A DNA stretch of 64,000 nt from Chrysogorgia sp. JL179-B06. Its lineage: Eukaryota; Cnidaria; Anthozoa; Scleralcyonacea; Chrysogorgiidae. Positions 23,183-35,329 of this stretch are shown here, piece after piece. A program made the translations under genes and the position numbers. The stretch spans positions 6,229,501 to 6,293,500 of the forward strand of contig JAYKKM010000263.1 in assembly GCA_035772405.1 (NCBI GenBank), given 5' to 3'. The notes beneath the pieces were generated by a model. That model made no database searches. It worked only from the letters and a program-made list of their open reading frames with translations, and had not been told where the DNA came from. The first letter of the stretch is position 1; each line of letters begins with the position of its first letter.

Positions 23183-24240
23183 TTTCCTCTCATATAATGT
23201 AACATGTTGTTGACTTTTTAACTATAGCATATACTGTTTAAACATATGTGCCAAAACATGTGTGTTCAACTACTGAGAAAACAGTTGTTTTGATATTGTG
23301 ATCCATTACAGACAAATAACCTAGTCACCAAATTTTTGTCTTCTACAATACATGTACATGTCATACATATAACTTTTGTACATTCAACAAGCTTTAACGT
23401 CAAGGATAAAGACATTGGTGTGGGGGTGTTAAGATTTAAGCGTGATTGTTTTGCATGGTTGAAGACAACAGTTTGGTCACCATTATATCTTTGCACTGCA
23501 GTTTATAGTTGTATGTCAAAACATTGGTAAATATTTACATTGTTTAAAGATTGTTTAGAATTTAGATTGCTGTCAATTATTGACAGCCATCAAACATTTC
23601 ATTTTGATAGAGTGATCTGCAATTTAACATTGAACTTGTAAATTGTATAGGATGTGATTAATATATAGCAAAAACATTTCATTTGAGTTTTTAGTACATA
23701 CTTAAAAATGTTAAAATATTTCTTGAAGGGAATGCTGACTGAAAAATAAATAATAATGCTAGCTGTGTTCATGTCAAACTTTAATTCAAGACCCAAATTG
23801 ATCAATATATTCATTTTCTGTGAACAAAAAACAAGCTAAATCAATGTATATACATGACTATCATCATCTTAATATGAGTGCTGCATAGGCAGTGTTTTGG
23901 ATATAGCAAAGTGTAAAGGTGATGAACTGCCAAGATTTTTAGCAACAAAATACTGATGTTTCGAGCACAGCCCCACATTTTACTCTGATGAAGGTCTCTG
24001 CTCGAAACGTCAGTATTTTGTTGCTAAAAATCTCGGCAGTTCATCACCTTTACGCTTTGCTATCATCATGCCCCTCCCTGGGTGTGAGTTGGCACCAACA
24101 TGTCATCAAAATTGGAAGGCATTGTGTGTGACAGATATTAGCTTGACTCAGGGTGCATACAAATATAAGGTTGCCATAATGACTATAAAGTTGTGTAACA
24201 TCAATATCAACTCTTAAACAAAGATTTTACAATCAAAATT
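23183..24240. other. Harbinger internal non-coding region
   Basis: Lies between the convergent 3' ends of the two Harbinger genes. Apart from the hairpin at 23903-24063 nothing is recognised. Confidence 0.5.
23903..24063. mobile_element. Small foldback MITE inside Harbinger
   Basis: Arms of about 62 bp are inverted: ATAGCAAAGTGTAAAGGTGA at the left and its complement at the right, with TGCTCGAAACGTCAGTATTTTG in the inner arm. A degraded relative is at 31290-31400. Confidence 0.75.
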
Positions 24241-25988
24241 CTACTCAAAGTAATCAAGATCACTATTTCCACTTGATGAATTGTATGGCGATTGTGATCT
24301 TCTGTCACTGTATGGTGAATGGCTTGATGAAGTAGCCGATGGTGTTGGTGTATGATAGCCATTGTATGGTGAGGGATGCATATGTAACACCTGCTGATTA
24401 GATGGATGGTTAGATGGCTGTGGCACTGGCTGGTATGCTTGATACACTGGAAGCTGACTACCAGGATTATGTACTTGTGTTAGCATTTGAGCCATTCCAA
24501 CCATGGTCTGGGAAAGGCTACCAAACATTTCCCGGAAGAATTCCCTATCTTCCTTCCTGTCATTAGCATGTTCTTCCTTGGTGATGATGTTGTTGGACAG
24601 TGTTGTGTGCAACTGCTCCATTTGCTCACTTGATTTATGAAGAGCATCTGTAAGACGTGGTTTCTTATGGGGAGGTCTCTTTGGAATCTTTTTTGTTTTT
24701 TCCTTGCTTGTGTTGTCATCTTTTTCTGCCACCGTCACACCGTTCTCTTCAATATTGTTACCAGTGGCATCATCAGTTGTGTCTTCTACATTACTGGATT
24801 CACTTTCAAATAAATGTTCTGCAGGAGGATCATTCACAGGTCGAGTACCTAATATATATACAAAACATTTCAATAGCATCTATCTATAATTACAGTATAT
24901 AATAGAATATGTTTTCCTGGGTCTCTATTACATTGAAATCCAAGTGATGTAATAAAAATATGAGAGGCAAGTGCTCTCACAACTTCTTGAGTGTTTTTTG
25001 TTACTTCACAAGGGTTTCAAGTCAAGTACGTTATGGAGGGGGCTTATGATAAGAAATTTTCCAATGCAGTAGCAATGATTTTAATAAGTTATTTTATTAT
25101 TTGTAGCTCAATGTCATGCCAAGGGGGCTTAATAGATGGGGGTTTATTTGTATTTTTCACTTAATGGGGAGAGGGGCTATTATTAGAAGGGGCGAGGGGT
25201 TATTAGAAGGGGCTATGAGAAGGGGGTGTAATTGAGGGAGGGGGACTAACCCTGTCCCTACTATGCCAGCCAAAAACTGGCCCCTTTATTCTTTTACTCT
25301 GTCTAATGCCAGAAAAAGTGAGAGCCCCCAGGAGGAAAATGGTTAATAGAGGAAATATGGTATATCAGCTATTTACTATCCATTTTAACCAATAGCCTCA
25401 GTTTTACTTCCTTTGCATTAATTAATTAATGTAATACAACATGCAATAACCCAAACGTTTCCACAGTACTATAGATAAAATTCCTAATTTATGTTCATGG
25501 TATTATGTTTTCACTGTTTTAGATTTTCACACTGATGACAATGACAGGACACTAGTAACAAAGCGTCATAAAACTGATTGAACAAAGTGTTGTCTGTGTT
25601 GAAGAGTAAATACTCTGTTCCTGTATGACTGTTAATGTTTTATCTATAGTTTCAAAACATTCTCACCTAGAATTCGATCCAAAATGTCCCAGTGTTGCAA
25701 AGCGACTTTTTCTATGCTAGAAAGAGCACTTGAGAAGTAGGGTCTTTCGGTACCAGATGTTTTCATTCTGTCCTTCAGTTTCCCAAAACCACTTCGCAAT
25801 TTCTTAAGTTTCGTTTCGATTTGCTTTGGTGTTCGTTCGACATTACTATCGTCATTCATGATCTTTTGAATTTCCTTATACACCTCTTTGTTGGAAACCA
25901 TTCCGTCTACCGCTTCCTGGACCCTTCTTTCACCATAAGCATTTATAAGAGCCACCGTATCTTCTTCCGTCCATTTGGCACCCGCCAT
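24241..25988 (-). CDS. Harbinger Myb/SANT-like DNA-binding protein (two exons)
   Basis: Exon 1 is 25667-25988 (ATG at 25988) and exon 2 is 24241-24848; the 818-bp intron has GT/AG ends and the phase joins at a Gly codon, giving about 309 aa. Residues 1-100 form a Myb/SANT (trihelix) domain: KWTEEDTVALINAYGERRVQ, TPKQIETKLKKL and a following helix. The rest has a basic stretch (KTKKIPKRPPHKKPRL), a coiled coil and a Pro/Ser/Tyr-rich tail. In Harbinger transposons this partner takes the transposase into the nucleus and to the ends. Intact. Confidence 0.85.
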
Positions 25989-26059
25989 TTTGTTGCTTCG
26001 GATTACGAGGAATCATGGGTAAAAAGAGTGGGCACAACGAAATTGTGTTCAGACTGGTG

Positions 26060-26205
26060 CCGGCGTGCAAGCACAGTGCCCGGGTACTACCCTTTCGCTT
26101 GGTGCCCGTACCCGGGCACTTTCAGTTGGGCACCGCGAAAAAGCTATGTTCACATTAGTGCCGGTGCCCGGGCACCGTGCCCGGGCACCTAGTCTGAACA
26201 GGCTG
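26060..26205. promoter_or_regulatory. Harbinger right terminal/subterminal palindromes
   Basis: Repeated GTGCCCGGG/CCCGGGCAC blocks, with GGTGCCCGTACCCGGGCAC as an extra near-palindrome inside the inverted end. Likely binding sites for the element's proteins and upstream region of the Myb-like gene, which starts at 25988. Confidence 0.55.
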
Positions 26206-26209
26206 TATG

Positions 26210-27147
26210 ACTTTGTTTGTCTCGTTCTTTAGCAACTGCGCATCATCAAGACTATCACTACGACGATATCGGGAAAGAAACAAAGTGAAGTTATTCGTTC
26301 CCTCGCGTATCGAGATAGCTTTCTATAAAAAATGTCAATTGAAACACCGGACTATCGACCCCCGGGACTACGCGCGGATGTTAACATTTCGAGTGTTAAA
26401 AACCCGGCTCAAAAATACCGTTCAGTGTTGTTAAAATGCCCGGCTACCCGGGCCTAAAGATTTTCAGTTTTCAATAAGAAAACATTTATAAGTTTAATAT
26501 TCTTACAACAAACAGAACACAAAAAAATGTTAAGGCTTAATTCTATACTAATTTTTGCGCATGGGCTTGCACTTCCGGCAGAATCTCGAAGCCTTTGGTG
26601 GATCTTTCAAACCAACACATCGAATGATTCGAATGTGAAACCAACAATAATAGTCTTATTGTAATAAGCATAACAAAAGTTTAAATTTTTTAGTAGGATA
26701 ACCTTTTTCCTCTGAAGTGCCTGCGTCTGATCATGTTATTTAATCGATTTATAGTTCCCAGACTCTACGAGTGTTAAATCCCGGCTATACCACCCAGCTT
26801 TTTACGTATAGTTCGGTGGTTGGGGTTTCAATCCTATATCTAATGGTTTCAATCAGGGCGCTTATCAGGCCCGGGTTTCAATTGACTAGTGACAGACTGG
26901 CGTGAATGGAGAATAATAAGTGAGGAGAACAATATACGAGAGCAATATTGACAACATGTGGCACCTTGGCACCCACAACAGCCTGACCGCAACAGTGCCA
27001 GTTGCGAATGTTGCTATTTTTAGAGTATGACCTTTGATACAGTTGCCTTAAAAGCAAAATCGCGCTACACGTTTGTATCATAATTTCTTTGGAACTGTGT
27101 ATCCAACTGGTTCCAAGAGTTTTCCCTTTCACGGTAAATTTTTTCGC
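26210..27147. other. Second part of array unit 1, non-coding
   Basis: Continues unit 1 after the Harbinger insert and matches 28673-29612 almost base for base. No gene recognised. Confidence 0.6.
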
Positions 27148-29612
27148 GGTAAGATGATATGGCGTTAATTTACTTTATCATTTATGTGTTATTTTTCCAT
27201 TTATGTGTTATTTTTCCACGGTAGGCATGTCTTTAATAACGAGAACGAGGTCTAATACCTTTTATATATTTTTCTTTTAAGACGATCCGACCGTGTTAAG
27301 TCAATTCGAAATAGAATTCATGAAAACGCAGCAGCTTGGACCACATAACAATGACAAAGAAAATAACCCTGTTGCCGTTGGGCCTGTTTCAAAACGACCA
27401 AAGTTAACCGACAAAGTCAAAGAGGCTAAACCAAGCAAACAGAAAGATAAGGCAAAGCCAAAAAAGGTAAGATATACATCCATGTACTGAATACTGATTA
27501 CTGAAATATAGTCCAGCTGTTCAGGGTGAATTGTGCGTTTTCGGTTTTGTTTATATACAAGCATGAAACTCAAGTGCTGATGACTTTCTGATATAGAGGC
27601 AATTTATACAGATTTCTTGATATATAGATAGAGTTTTTCTTCCAATTTAGCCTTTTATACGTATTAAAGTACTATATTATAAAAAAGTTTAATTCGAAGT
27701 TCACTTTTACTTTTAGCGAATATCATCCATATCAGTAGAAAGTTCGCAAAAAAACATATGAAGGACCATATTCAAGCAATTTGTATGATTTTCCAAGCTC
27801 GTTTTGAGTTATAGAAGGCTAAGCCCACTAAAAAACAAGCATTTTGCAGGATTTTCTACATTTTTAAGCGTTAATAACTCAAAATAGGCTTGGAAAATCG
27901 TCCCGCTTGAATGTCCTTCATATAGTTTTTTACAAACTTTCTAAAGATATAGGTGAACTTTGAATTTTCACTTTTTTATGGGTGGCGTTTTGGCCACGGT
28001 GGCGTTTTGGCCACGGTGGCGTTTTGGCCAGACGCTCTCATTATAAAGACTTCTGTGAGTATACTATAAAATCATCAGAGAGTACGCAACTTTTCAAAGA
28101 GAGTGCCATGAAACTCTGCAGAGGTGAGAGATTTTTACCAGTAAATTGAGTTGAGCAATCCAAGCGAAGGCCGGATGCGACGCAGCTAGGTGGCTCAAAG
28201 TGCTTCAGTTTTGTTTCGAGCGTGGGTCGCGTGGCAAAGCAGGCCAAGTGTTAACAGTGGCAGTGGCAAAACAGGCCAAGACAGGGGACGCAGAACACAG
28301 GGACTAGGGTGTGCTATAGCCCCCACGTTTTTCACTGATTATTTTTATTTTTATATGTTTGCGTATTTGTCTTAAGCAGCCATGAAGTGTCCTTTTTCTC
28401 GTCTATGGCAATAGCGAGTCTCGGAATAGAAAATTTCATTAATACATTTTTATAAAAATTAATTCTCTTGTTTCTGAAACAGAGCTTGGACGGACGGGAC
28501 CTACACATGGAGTCACGGCGTTTATATCACCATCTAGTAATATATTTTATCTGTGGCACAGGCTTCACATATTCAGACAAAAACAAAACAGAGCAGCATT
28601 GTGAGAACGCAATCGTGCATGAGATGTGGTGGAAAATGCATGTTTGTCGCGAATGGTACTATTTCTAGAGTATGACTTTGTTTGTCTCGTTCTTTAGCAA
28701 CTGCGCATCATCAAGACTATCACTACGACGATATCGGGAAAGAAACAAAGTGAAGTTATTCGTTCCCTCGCGTATCGAGATAGCTTTCTATAAAAAATGT
28801 CAATTGAAACACCGGACTATCGACCCCCGGGACTACGCGCGGATGTTAACATTTCGAGTGTTAAAAACCCGGCTCAAAAATACCGTTCAGTGTTGTTAAA
28901 ATGCCCGGCTACCCGGGCCTAAAGATTTTCAGTTTTCAATAAGAAAACATTTATAAGTTTAATATTCTTACAACAAACAGAACACAAAAAAATGTTAAGG
29001 CTTAATTCTATACTAATTTTTGCGCATGGGCTTGCACTTCCGGCAGAATCTCGAAGCCTTTGGTGGATCTTTCAAACCAACACATCGAATGATTCGAATG
29101 TGAAACCAACAATAATAGTCTTATTGTAATAAGCATAACAAAAGTTTAAATTTTTTAGTAGGATAACCTTTTTCCTCTGAAGTGCCTGCGTCTGATCATG
29201 TTATTTAATCGATTTATAGTTCCCAGACTCTACGAGTGTTAAATCCCGGCTATACCACCCAGCTTTTTACGTATAGTTCGGTGGTTGGGGTTTCAATCCT
29301 ATATCTAATGGTTTCAATCAGGGCGCTTATCAGGCCCGGGTTTCAATTGACTAGTGACAGACTGGCGTGAATGGAGAATAATAAGTGAGGAGAACAATAT
29401 ACGAGAGCAATATTGACAACATGTGGCACCTTGACACCCACAACAGCCTGACTGCAACAGTGCCAGTTGCGAATGTTGCTATTTTTAGAGTATGACCTTT
29501 GATACAGTTGCCTTAAAAGCAAAATCGCGCTACACGTTTGTATCATAATTTCTTTGGAACTGTGTATCCAACTGGTTCCAAGAGTTTTCCCTTTCACGGT
29601 AAATTTTTTCGC
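27148..29612 (+). repeat. Tandem array unit 2 (2465 bp)
   Basis: Uninterrupted copy of the unit. Like unit 3 it carries a local duplication of TTTATGTGTTATTTTTCCA near 27180-27218 that unit 1 lacks, and an extra GGTGGCGTTTTGGCCAC near 28000. It preserves the empty Harbinger target. Confidence 0.9.
27282..27466 (+). CDS. Second exon, array copy 2
   Basis: Same borders and frame as 20393-20583, with a 6-bp in-frame deletion (two residues, Asn-Asp). Splice sites are kept. Without a copy of the first exon in this unit it could only be used by alternative or tandem exon inclusion. Confidence 0.4.
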
Positions 29613-30445
29613 GGTAAGATGATATGGCGTTAATTTACTTTATCATTTATGTGTTATTTTTCCATTTATGTGTTATTTTTCCACGGTAGGCATGTCTTTA
29701 ATAACGAGAACGAGGTCTAATACCTTTTATATATTTTTCTTTACGATTTACGATCCGACCGTGTTAAGTCAATTCGAAATAGAATTCATGAAAACGCAGC
29801 AGCTTGGACCACATAACAATGACAACGATAAATAACCCTGTTGCCGTTGGGCCTGTTTCAAAACGACCAAAGTTAACCGACAAAGTCAAAGAGGCTAAAC
29901 CAAGCAAACAGAAAGATAAGGCAAAGCCAAAAAAGGTAAGATATACATCCATGTACTGAATACTGATTACTGAAATATAGTCCAGCTGTTCAGGGTGAAT
30001 TGTGCGTTTTCGGTTTTGTTTATATACAAGCATGAAACTCAAGTGCTGATGACTTTCTGATATAGAGGCAATTTATACAGATTTCTTGATATATAGATAG
30101 AGTTTTTCTTCCAATTTAGCCTTTTATACGTATTAAAGTACTATATTATAAAAAAGTTTAATTCGAAGTTCACTTTTACTTTTAGCGAATATCATCCATA
30201 TCAGTAGAAAGTTCGCAAAAAAACATATGAAGGACCATATTCAAGCAATTTGTATGATTTTCCAAGCTCGTTTTGAGTTATAGAAGGCTAAGCCCACTAA
30301 AAAACAAGCATTTTGCAGGATTTTCTACATTATTAAGCGTTAATAACTCAAAATAGGCTTGGAAAATCGTCCCGCTTGAATGTCCTTCATATAGTTTTTT
30401 ACAAACTTTCTAAAGATATAGGTGAACTTTGAATTTTCACTTTTT
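29613..30445 (+). repeat. Tandem array unit 3, truncated
   Basis: Matches the first ~830 bp of the unit and ends after the CACTTTTTTAT string near 30446, where unrelated sequence begins. Confidence 0.85.
29750..29935 (+). pseudogene. Second exon, array copy 3, splice-dead
   Basis: The acceptor AAG of copies 1 and 2 is replaced by TTTACGATTTACG, which has no AG, and a small deletion puts a stop (GATAAATAA) in the frame. The donor is still present. Confidence 0.7.
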
Positions 30446-31787
30446 TATAATACAGTACTTTAATAGGTAAATTGGAAAAAAAATTGATTTTGTGACAACC
30501 TCAGCACTAGTTATCACAAAACGAACGATTGAGGCAAAAATTTGGGCTTAACCGCTGGGCTAATAATGACGTTTCGAGTGAAGCCCCCTTTATAATACTT
30601 GTGCCACTGTTGTGGTAGCAGGAGTGATGAGTCTAGGTTTTGGCTTCATTATTACTATTTTTGGGGCTTCCACAAATCTGAAAAATTGCACGGATCAATA
30701 GCCGAGTTCTTTCTTTTCAACAAGCTTTGCTTTTGGTCTAGTTGTTGTCTGACTCTGTTGGTAGATTTTGAAAGTAACTGACTAAATCAGCAATGTGGCT
30801 GACAACTGTTTTGATCGTGAATACACTCACTATGCTTACAAGACACTGGTTCGTATTTTCAGTTTGTCTGTGATCTCAGTGAGACTATAATGAATGCCAT
30901 GTTAGAATGACACGGTAATTCCAAAACCTGTTTTCAGAATTGAATGCGAGTAATAAATTTACCAAGATATAAATGTTCAAAAATCTAAATAGAAACATAA
31001 ATTAACAGGTTTTTTACAATGGGTATGCACGTTTTCGTAATATACTGGTAGTAGACATGTATGTTATGTATTTGGAGTTACTGTAATTCCAAATCTGTTT
31101 TCAGAATTGAAGTCGGTTAAATATTAGCCCATTGGCCAAGATATTCAACATCTACGATCCAATCTTTTCCGATTTGTGATATGGATGGGGAGAAATACTG
31201 CAGGGGGGTCAGGATGAAACTCTAGGGTTTTTAGGGTTATGATTGAGGTTAGGATGTAAAAAAGTAGAGTTTTGGATATATAGAAAAATGAAAAGGTGTT
31301 GAACTGCTGAGATTTTTAGCAATGAAATACTGATTTTCGAGCAAGTCCTTCGTCAAAGTAAGATGGGCTCCATTTGAAATGTCAATATTTCGATACTAAA
31401 AGATACCAATTGGTAAAAACTTAAAAAGTTGCTTGCTATGTGGTGGAAAACATACATTTATTTTAAAGAAAGAAAGTGGCCTGGAAACTAATCTGTTGCC
31501 ATAGCAACTACATAAGATCAATAGCAATGTTTAGTTTTGTTGACTGAGTATGTCCGCAAAGTTTGAGCCCTTTTAGTGTAACCAGTCTGAAGATATACCT
31601 GATTATCAGTTGTGTTGTCATGCTGTGTCACACTTGTGACGTCATAGTTCCAATTACATAAAGCGTTATAACTCGAGAACACAATAAGATATAAAAGGCA
31701 TGTTGATGTAAAAGCCATTTTTCATTAATTTCAGCGTTCTTTCAAATACAATCATAAAAATTTTCATTTCATATACACTTTAACGCC
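30446..31787. other. Non-coding stretch with degraded foldback copy
   Basis: No gene. At 31290-31400 there is a decayed relative of the 23903-24063 MITE (GAACTGCTGAGATTTTTAGC). Confidence 0.5.
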
Positions 31788-31880
31788 TAGTCAGGTGGCT
31801 TAGTGAAATTACCGTTACAGGGCGGATAAAAGCACGAAATTTGGCATGGTGCTCGCTTTGGGCCTACTAATTAGTTCTAG
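31788..31880 (+). repeat. Left terminal inverted repeat of the outer transposon
   Basis: Begins TAGTCAGGTGGCTTAGTGAA, then ACCGTTACAG, GGCGGATAAAAGCACGAAAT and, further on, CTAGGAGCCCTCC; the inverted mate is 63780-63898. Confidence 0.8.
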
Positions 31881-32244
31881 CCTAGGAGCCCTCCTGAGAT
31901 ATTTCAAGCATTCGCACAAACCACCAAAATCCAAAATTGCTGATGTTGCACTTTTTTCAAGTTGTGCAGTGTAACAACAAGCTCAAATTAATAGTTTTTT
32001 TATGTCACCAAATTTTATTTTGGCATTGCAATGTTATTATAATACTGCCAATCTCTTTCCAATAAACGCCAAACCTGTTTCTTCGTATAAAATGCAGTAA
32101 ATCGCGCGGTAAATTATAAAGAAATATTAAAAAATACATCAATAATGATCCATGTTTGCCATTAATATAATATTTTATTCAATAGCTAGAATATTAAAGG
32201 GCGAAAATTTGCCGATATATATATATTACATAAGAATCATGTTG

Positions 32245-33410
32245 TTAGTTTTGTTTGCATTTGCACTTGCAAAGTGGCAAACAGTTCAGATTTGCTCTGG
32301 CGCATTTACATTGGGAACAGTCTCCTTTGCACGAACACTTGATCAACTCTCTGCATGCTCTGGAGACCTCTGGAATAGTCACCCAAACTGGAACCCAGGA
32401 GTCTGCAACCTTTGTCCAACCAAATTCCTGTGGGGAAGGGACTACTGGCTCAGATTGTGTGCTGGTAGTCCAGATACCAGCTTGGTACACTGTTCGCCGG
32501 ATATGCTGAAGTAGGGCATCTTGTGTTGGTGGCAGTTTCTCCATTTGTTGATTCTTCTGGCAGAAAAGTTCCTTTCTTGTCTCGTTGATAGAGCTCAGAG
32601 AACTGGTTTTGTCATACAAGATAGTGGTCAGTCGCTCTAGCTTCTGGAAGGAATTACAGTTGAGGTTCAGTTGCTCAAAGGGATGACAGGCATGATAAAC
32701 AAATGTTTCTGTGACATCTTCGTAGGCATGCCAAGCCTGCCAGGGAGATTTCTTTCCCTTGCCATAAAAGGCAGAGGTGGTGTCGCATCCGGAAAACGCG
32801 TGGAAAACCGGTAGTGCGCGCGAACGTAGTTCCCCGAGACTTGCACAAATGGCGTTGATGCTGTAGAATCTATAATTCTTGCCCGTACCAAAAGCTACCC
32901 AGATATCGAACAATGGTTGAGTTTCAGCCAAATCATGAAATGTTCCAACAAGGATGGCTATAACATCAGTGTCCACAGTACGGACTAGGACAGTTTTTTC
33001 GCCGTGCTGCAGTGCATGCAATACGTGAACTACCACTCTCGTGTCAGCTTCTTCATGATTGCAGTTCATCATTGGGCTGCCAGAGCCAATAGATAACACA
33101 GACATTCCTGATGTCACATACACAGCTTTGGCTGGTGGACAGGTGAACTCTTCGACCTTGCTGGTCAGAAAAGCAAACAGTTCCTTCTTGTTGGTTGAAT
33201 CACGAAGAAAGTCCATCCAATTACCCGGTAGCCTTGTCTGGCCAGACACTTTTCTCCGCACACCCTTTCCTCTTTTTCTTCGGGTAGACTCCTTCAAGCT
33301 GTCAGAAATGTATGTATCCCATACAACATCTAACCGCCTGGACTCGTGTTGCTGCTGCTCCAGGTAAGGCATAAACACCTTGTATGCGTATTCATCGAAT
33401 GTGCTCAGTA
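32245..33410 (-). pseudogene. C-terminal half of outer transposon protein (FEN/XPG-like domain)
   Basis: Coding on the minus strand resumes at 33410 right at the insertion border (STFDEYAYKVFMPYLEQQ) and runs open to a stop at 32245. Conserved acidic blocks occur in order: NHEEADTRVVVHV, VRTVDTDVIAILVG, and FHAFSGCDTTSAF followed by GKGKK. Spacing and residues resemble the EAEA / DSD / GCDY-GIxGIG motifs of FEN1/XPG nucleases, which is my inference. The protein ends in a Cys-rich tail (CSCKGDCSQCKCARANLNC). It is the second half of the gene whose first half lies at 60058-63242. Confidence 0.75.
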
Positions 33411-34427
33411 GTTATATGATTATTATTATTATTTTTCATGTGTAAGAGCCTGGACCGAGCTCTGGACCAATCAGAATGCGAGTAGCAAAATGATTGACCA
33501 ATCAGAGCTCGTTCCAGATTTTATTTCCAGGGGGGTGTTCATGTTTTAAGGTGTGGTCACCCTGGATAAAGCGACCAGTAATAAAATCAGGGGGGTATGC
33601 ATCTGGTCGTATATAAGAGGTTTTTTGTATTTCAATGGATATGGTCGCGGTAAAAGAGTATATATATATCACGGATCGTCCAAGAGCAGGACGTATTTTG
33701 AAGGTCATTCAAGGTGAATAGTGCTAAGCAAGTACTGACGTCTTTTGCTATATGGGGTTGAGAGCAGTGATGAAACAGGCACAGGATGCTTAGTAACAGA
33801 TTTTTAGTGTTTCGAACAACTGATGACCAGATTTATCTGCTCATCAATTATTTGAAACACGAAAAATCTGCGACTAAGCATCCTGTCCCTGTTCCATCCC
33901 TGCTCTCAACCCCATATAGCATCTGCGACAGCACTTGTTCAGATCATAATTCAATGTGTGATATATATACTGTTTGTAAAACACACACCGATTGAAAAAA
34001 AAGAAAATACAAAAAATACTATTATACACAACCATCATACCTCACCCAATGTGATTTATACTTACGTACGTATACATGTATCCAAAAAAAACTTCATATT
34101 ATTTTTATTTGAAAAAGAGAGTTGATGATTAAATAAAAAAACAAAACCAAAACCCAAAATTGATTTTAGAATTAATCATAGAAATTTCTGGCACGGAGAT
34201 GTTACTCGGCCGACATCTTGACTTGTAATGATGTTTTTTGTTTTCGGTAAGAAAATATAGTGATGAAAAAATACATATATTTTTTTGGGAGGGATTTGAA
34301 ATGATTTAAAAAATGTTTTGAGTTTTTTTTGAAAACAGTTGAAAGAGTATAAATAGAAGACTTGTTTGGAAAGAGTGTTTGATTTTTAAAACCGAATTTC
34401 ATTGTCAAGAAAGAGTTGAGAAAAAAA
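33411..34427. other. Left end region of the viral insertion
   Basis: No gene. It is less AT-rich than the rest of the insert, with CCAATCAGA repeated on both strands near 33463-33505 and the hairpin at 33747-33920. It may be the true viral end, a further insertion, or leftover host sequence. Confidence 0.4.
33747..33920. mobile_element. Foldback element, 174 bp
   Basis: GCTATATGGGGTTGAGAGCA at the left and its near-complement at the right; inner blocks AGGATGCTTAGT and ACTAAGCATCCT pair as well. Similar design to the hairpin at 23903-24063 but a different sequence. Confidence 0.75.
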
Positions 34428-34753
34428 TGAAGGATCACATTTTTTTATTTGCGAAAGATGGAACATATTTTACAAAAAGAAAAACAGCATTGAATCAAGA
34501 TGACCCTTTGTTTTGTAGAAATGAAGATTTTTATGGAATGTTAGAGGATGTTGAAATGGTGTTGGTAAAATGTGAAAAAGTTCCTATATTACGCAGTAAA
34601 TTTTGTCTCAACCTTCAATATTATAGACTATTATTCCTATGTGAATTACCTGTAGATGGTCGCCAGTACGTATATACCTATTCGCAACTCGATCAATCAG
34701 ACAATATTGGAAATTTTGTTAAAAGCATAACTGAGTGTTATATATATAATTGA
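34428..34753 (+). CDS. Viral accessory protein, family A
   Basis: ATG 34428 gives 108 aa; no damage in the frame. It shares the pattern NP/DPxFC ... LxKC.K ... YrLLF ... YxYxFxxxDxSxxIG with minus-strand frames at 59338-59691, 59738-59998 and 59118-59333. The members at the two ends of the insert point inwards. Function unknown; in large DNA viruses such end-located small paralogues are often host-interaction genes, which is only an analogy here. Confidence 0.6.
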
Positions 34754-34854
34754 TGTTTTTTCTAAAATAAAAAGTGTTTTTTATTTCAAAACGTATTACA
34801 TTATTCGTAAAAAACGTATTACATTATTATTATATTACATTATTTCTTTCGAGA

Positions 34855-35128
34855 AGGGATTACTAAAAGATCAGCTAATTCCACACTATTATCTTTAAGA
34901 AATATAGATTTTCCTTTCAATGTTGGTAAGAGGTCATATAAACGTTTTGTTCCAGACATAAACACTTTGAAATGTGTACGCTCTTTACGATCCGTCAGAT
35001 ATAAATAATATCCACATACAATAAATGGAGGAAGCTTCAGTTCGTATTTTATTAATTGTATGGGTTCATCATGATAATAATATTCCAGATATTTATAAGA
35101 TTCATCAATGTTTGATCACAACCACATG
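34855..35128 (-). pseudogene. Family C protein, upstream duplicate, broken
   Basis: Same text as 35330-35665, but an early CGA codon has become TGA (fourth codon), a 12-bp deletion follows, and the C-terminus ends earlier at a TAA after PSRKK. This copy sits in unit 1 of the tandem duplication. Confidence 0.65.
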
Positions 35129-35329
35129 ATTATTCAATGAAAAAAAAATAGTTTCTTAAGCTTATTTATATGAATGTTTTTTGGGAAATTTTTTTTTTCA
35201 TTTGTAAAAAAAACTAGGGTATAAAAAATGATGAAAAAAAAATGTACAGTTATTTTATTGAAGATGAGTGTTATATATATAATTGATGTTTTTTATTTTC
35301 AAAACGTATTTTTGACATTTCAATAATTT

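Larger units (their letters stand above)
21772..26205. mobile_element. Complete PIF/Harbinger element
   Basis: Inverted ends of about 50 bp share GCCTGTTCAGACTAGGTGCC and continue through GTGCCCGGGCAC palindromes. TAT (or TATG) is duplicated at 21769-21771 and 26206-26208. The empty site survives in array unit 2 (TCTAGAGTATGACTTTG at 28668), which fixes the borders. It holds two divergently arranged genes, a DDE transposase (plus) and a Myb/SANT-like protein (minus), the normal Harbinger pair. Both frames are open, so it could be recent or active. Confidence 0.92.
20278..27147 (+). repeat. Tandem array unit 1 (~2.43 kb plus Harbinger insert)
   Basis: The unit starts at GGTAAGATGATATGGCGTT, at the exon/intron border of the first exon, and runs to the same string at 27148. 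After removing the 4.4-kb Harbinger element it is nearly identical to unit 2. It includes the exon at 20393-20583 and long non-coding sequence with a GGTGGCGTTTTGGCC tandem near 21090-21135. Confidence 0.85.

Noticed and set aside
33411..33440. AGTTATATGATTATTATT as the true Polinton 5' end (starting AG)
   Set aside because: It begins with AG as Polinton ends do, but no inverted mate is present near 60060, so the end cannot be claimed.
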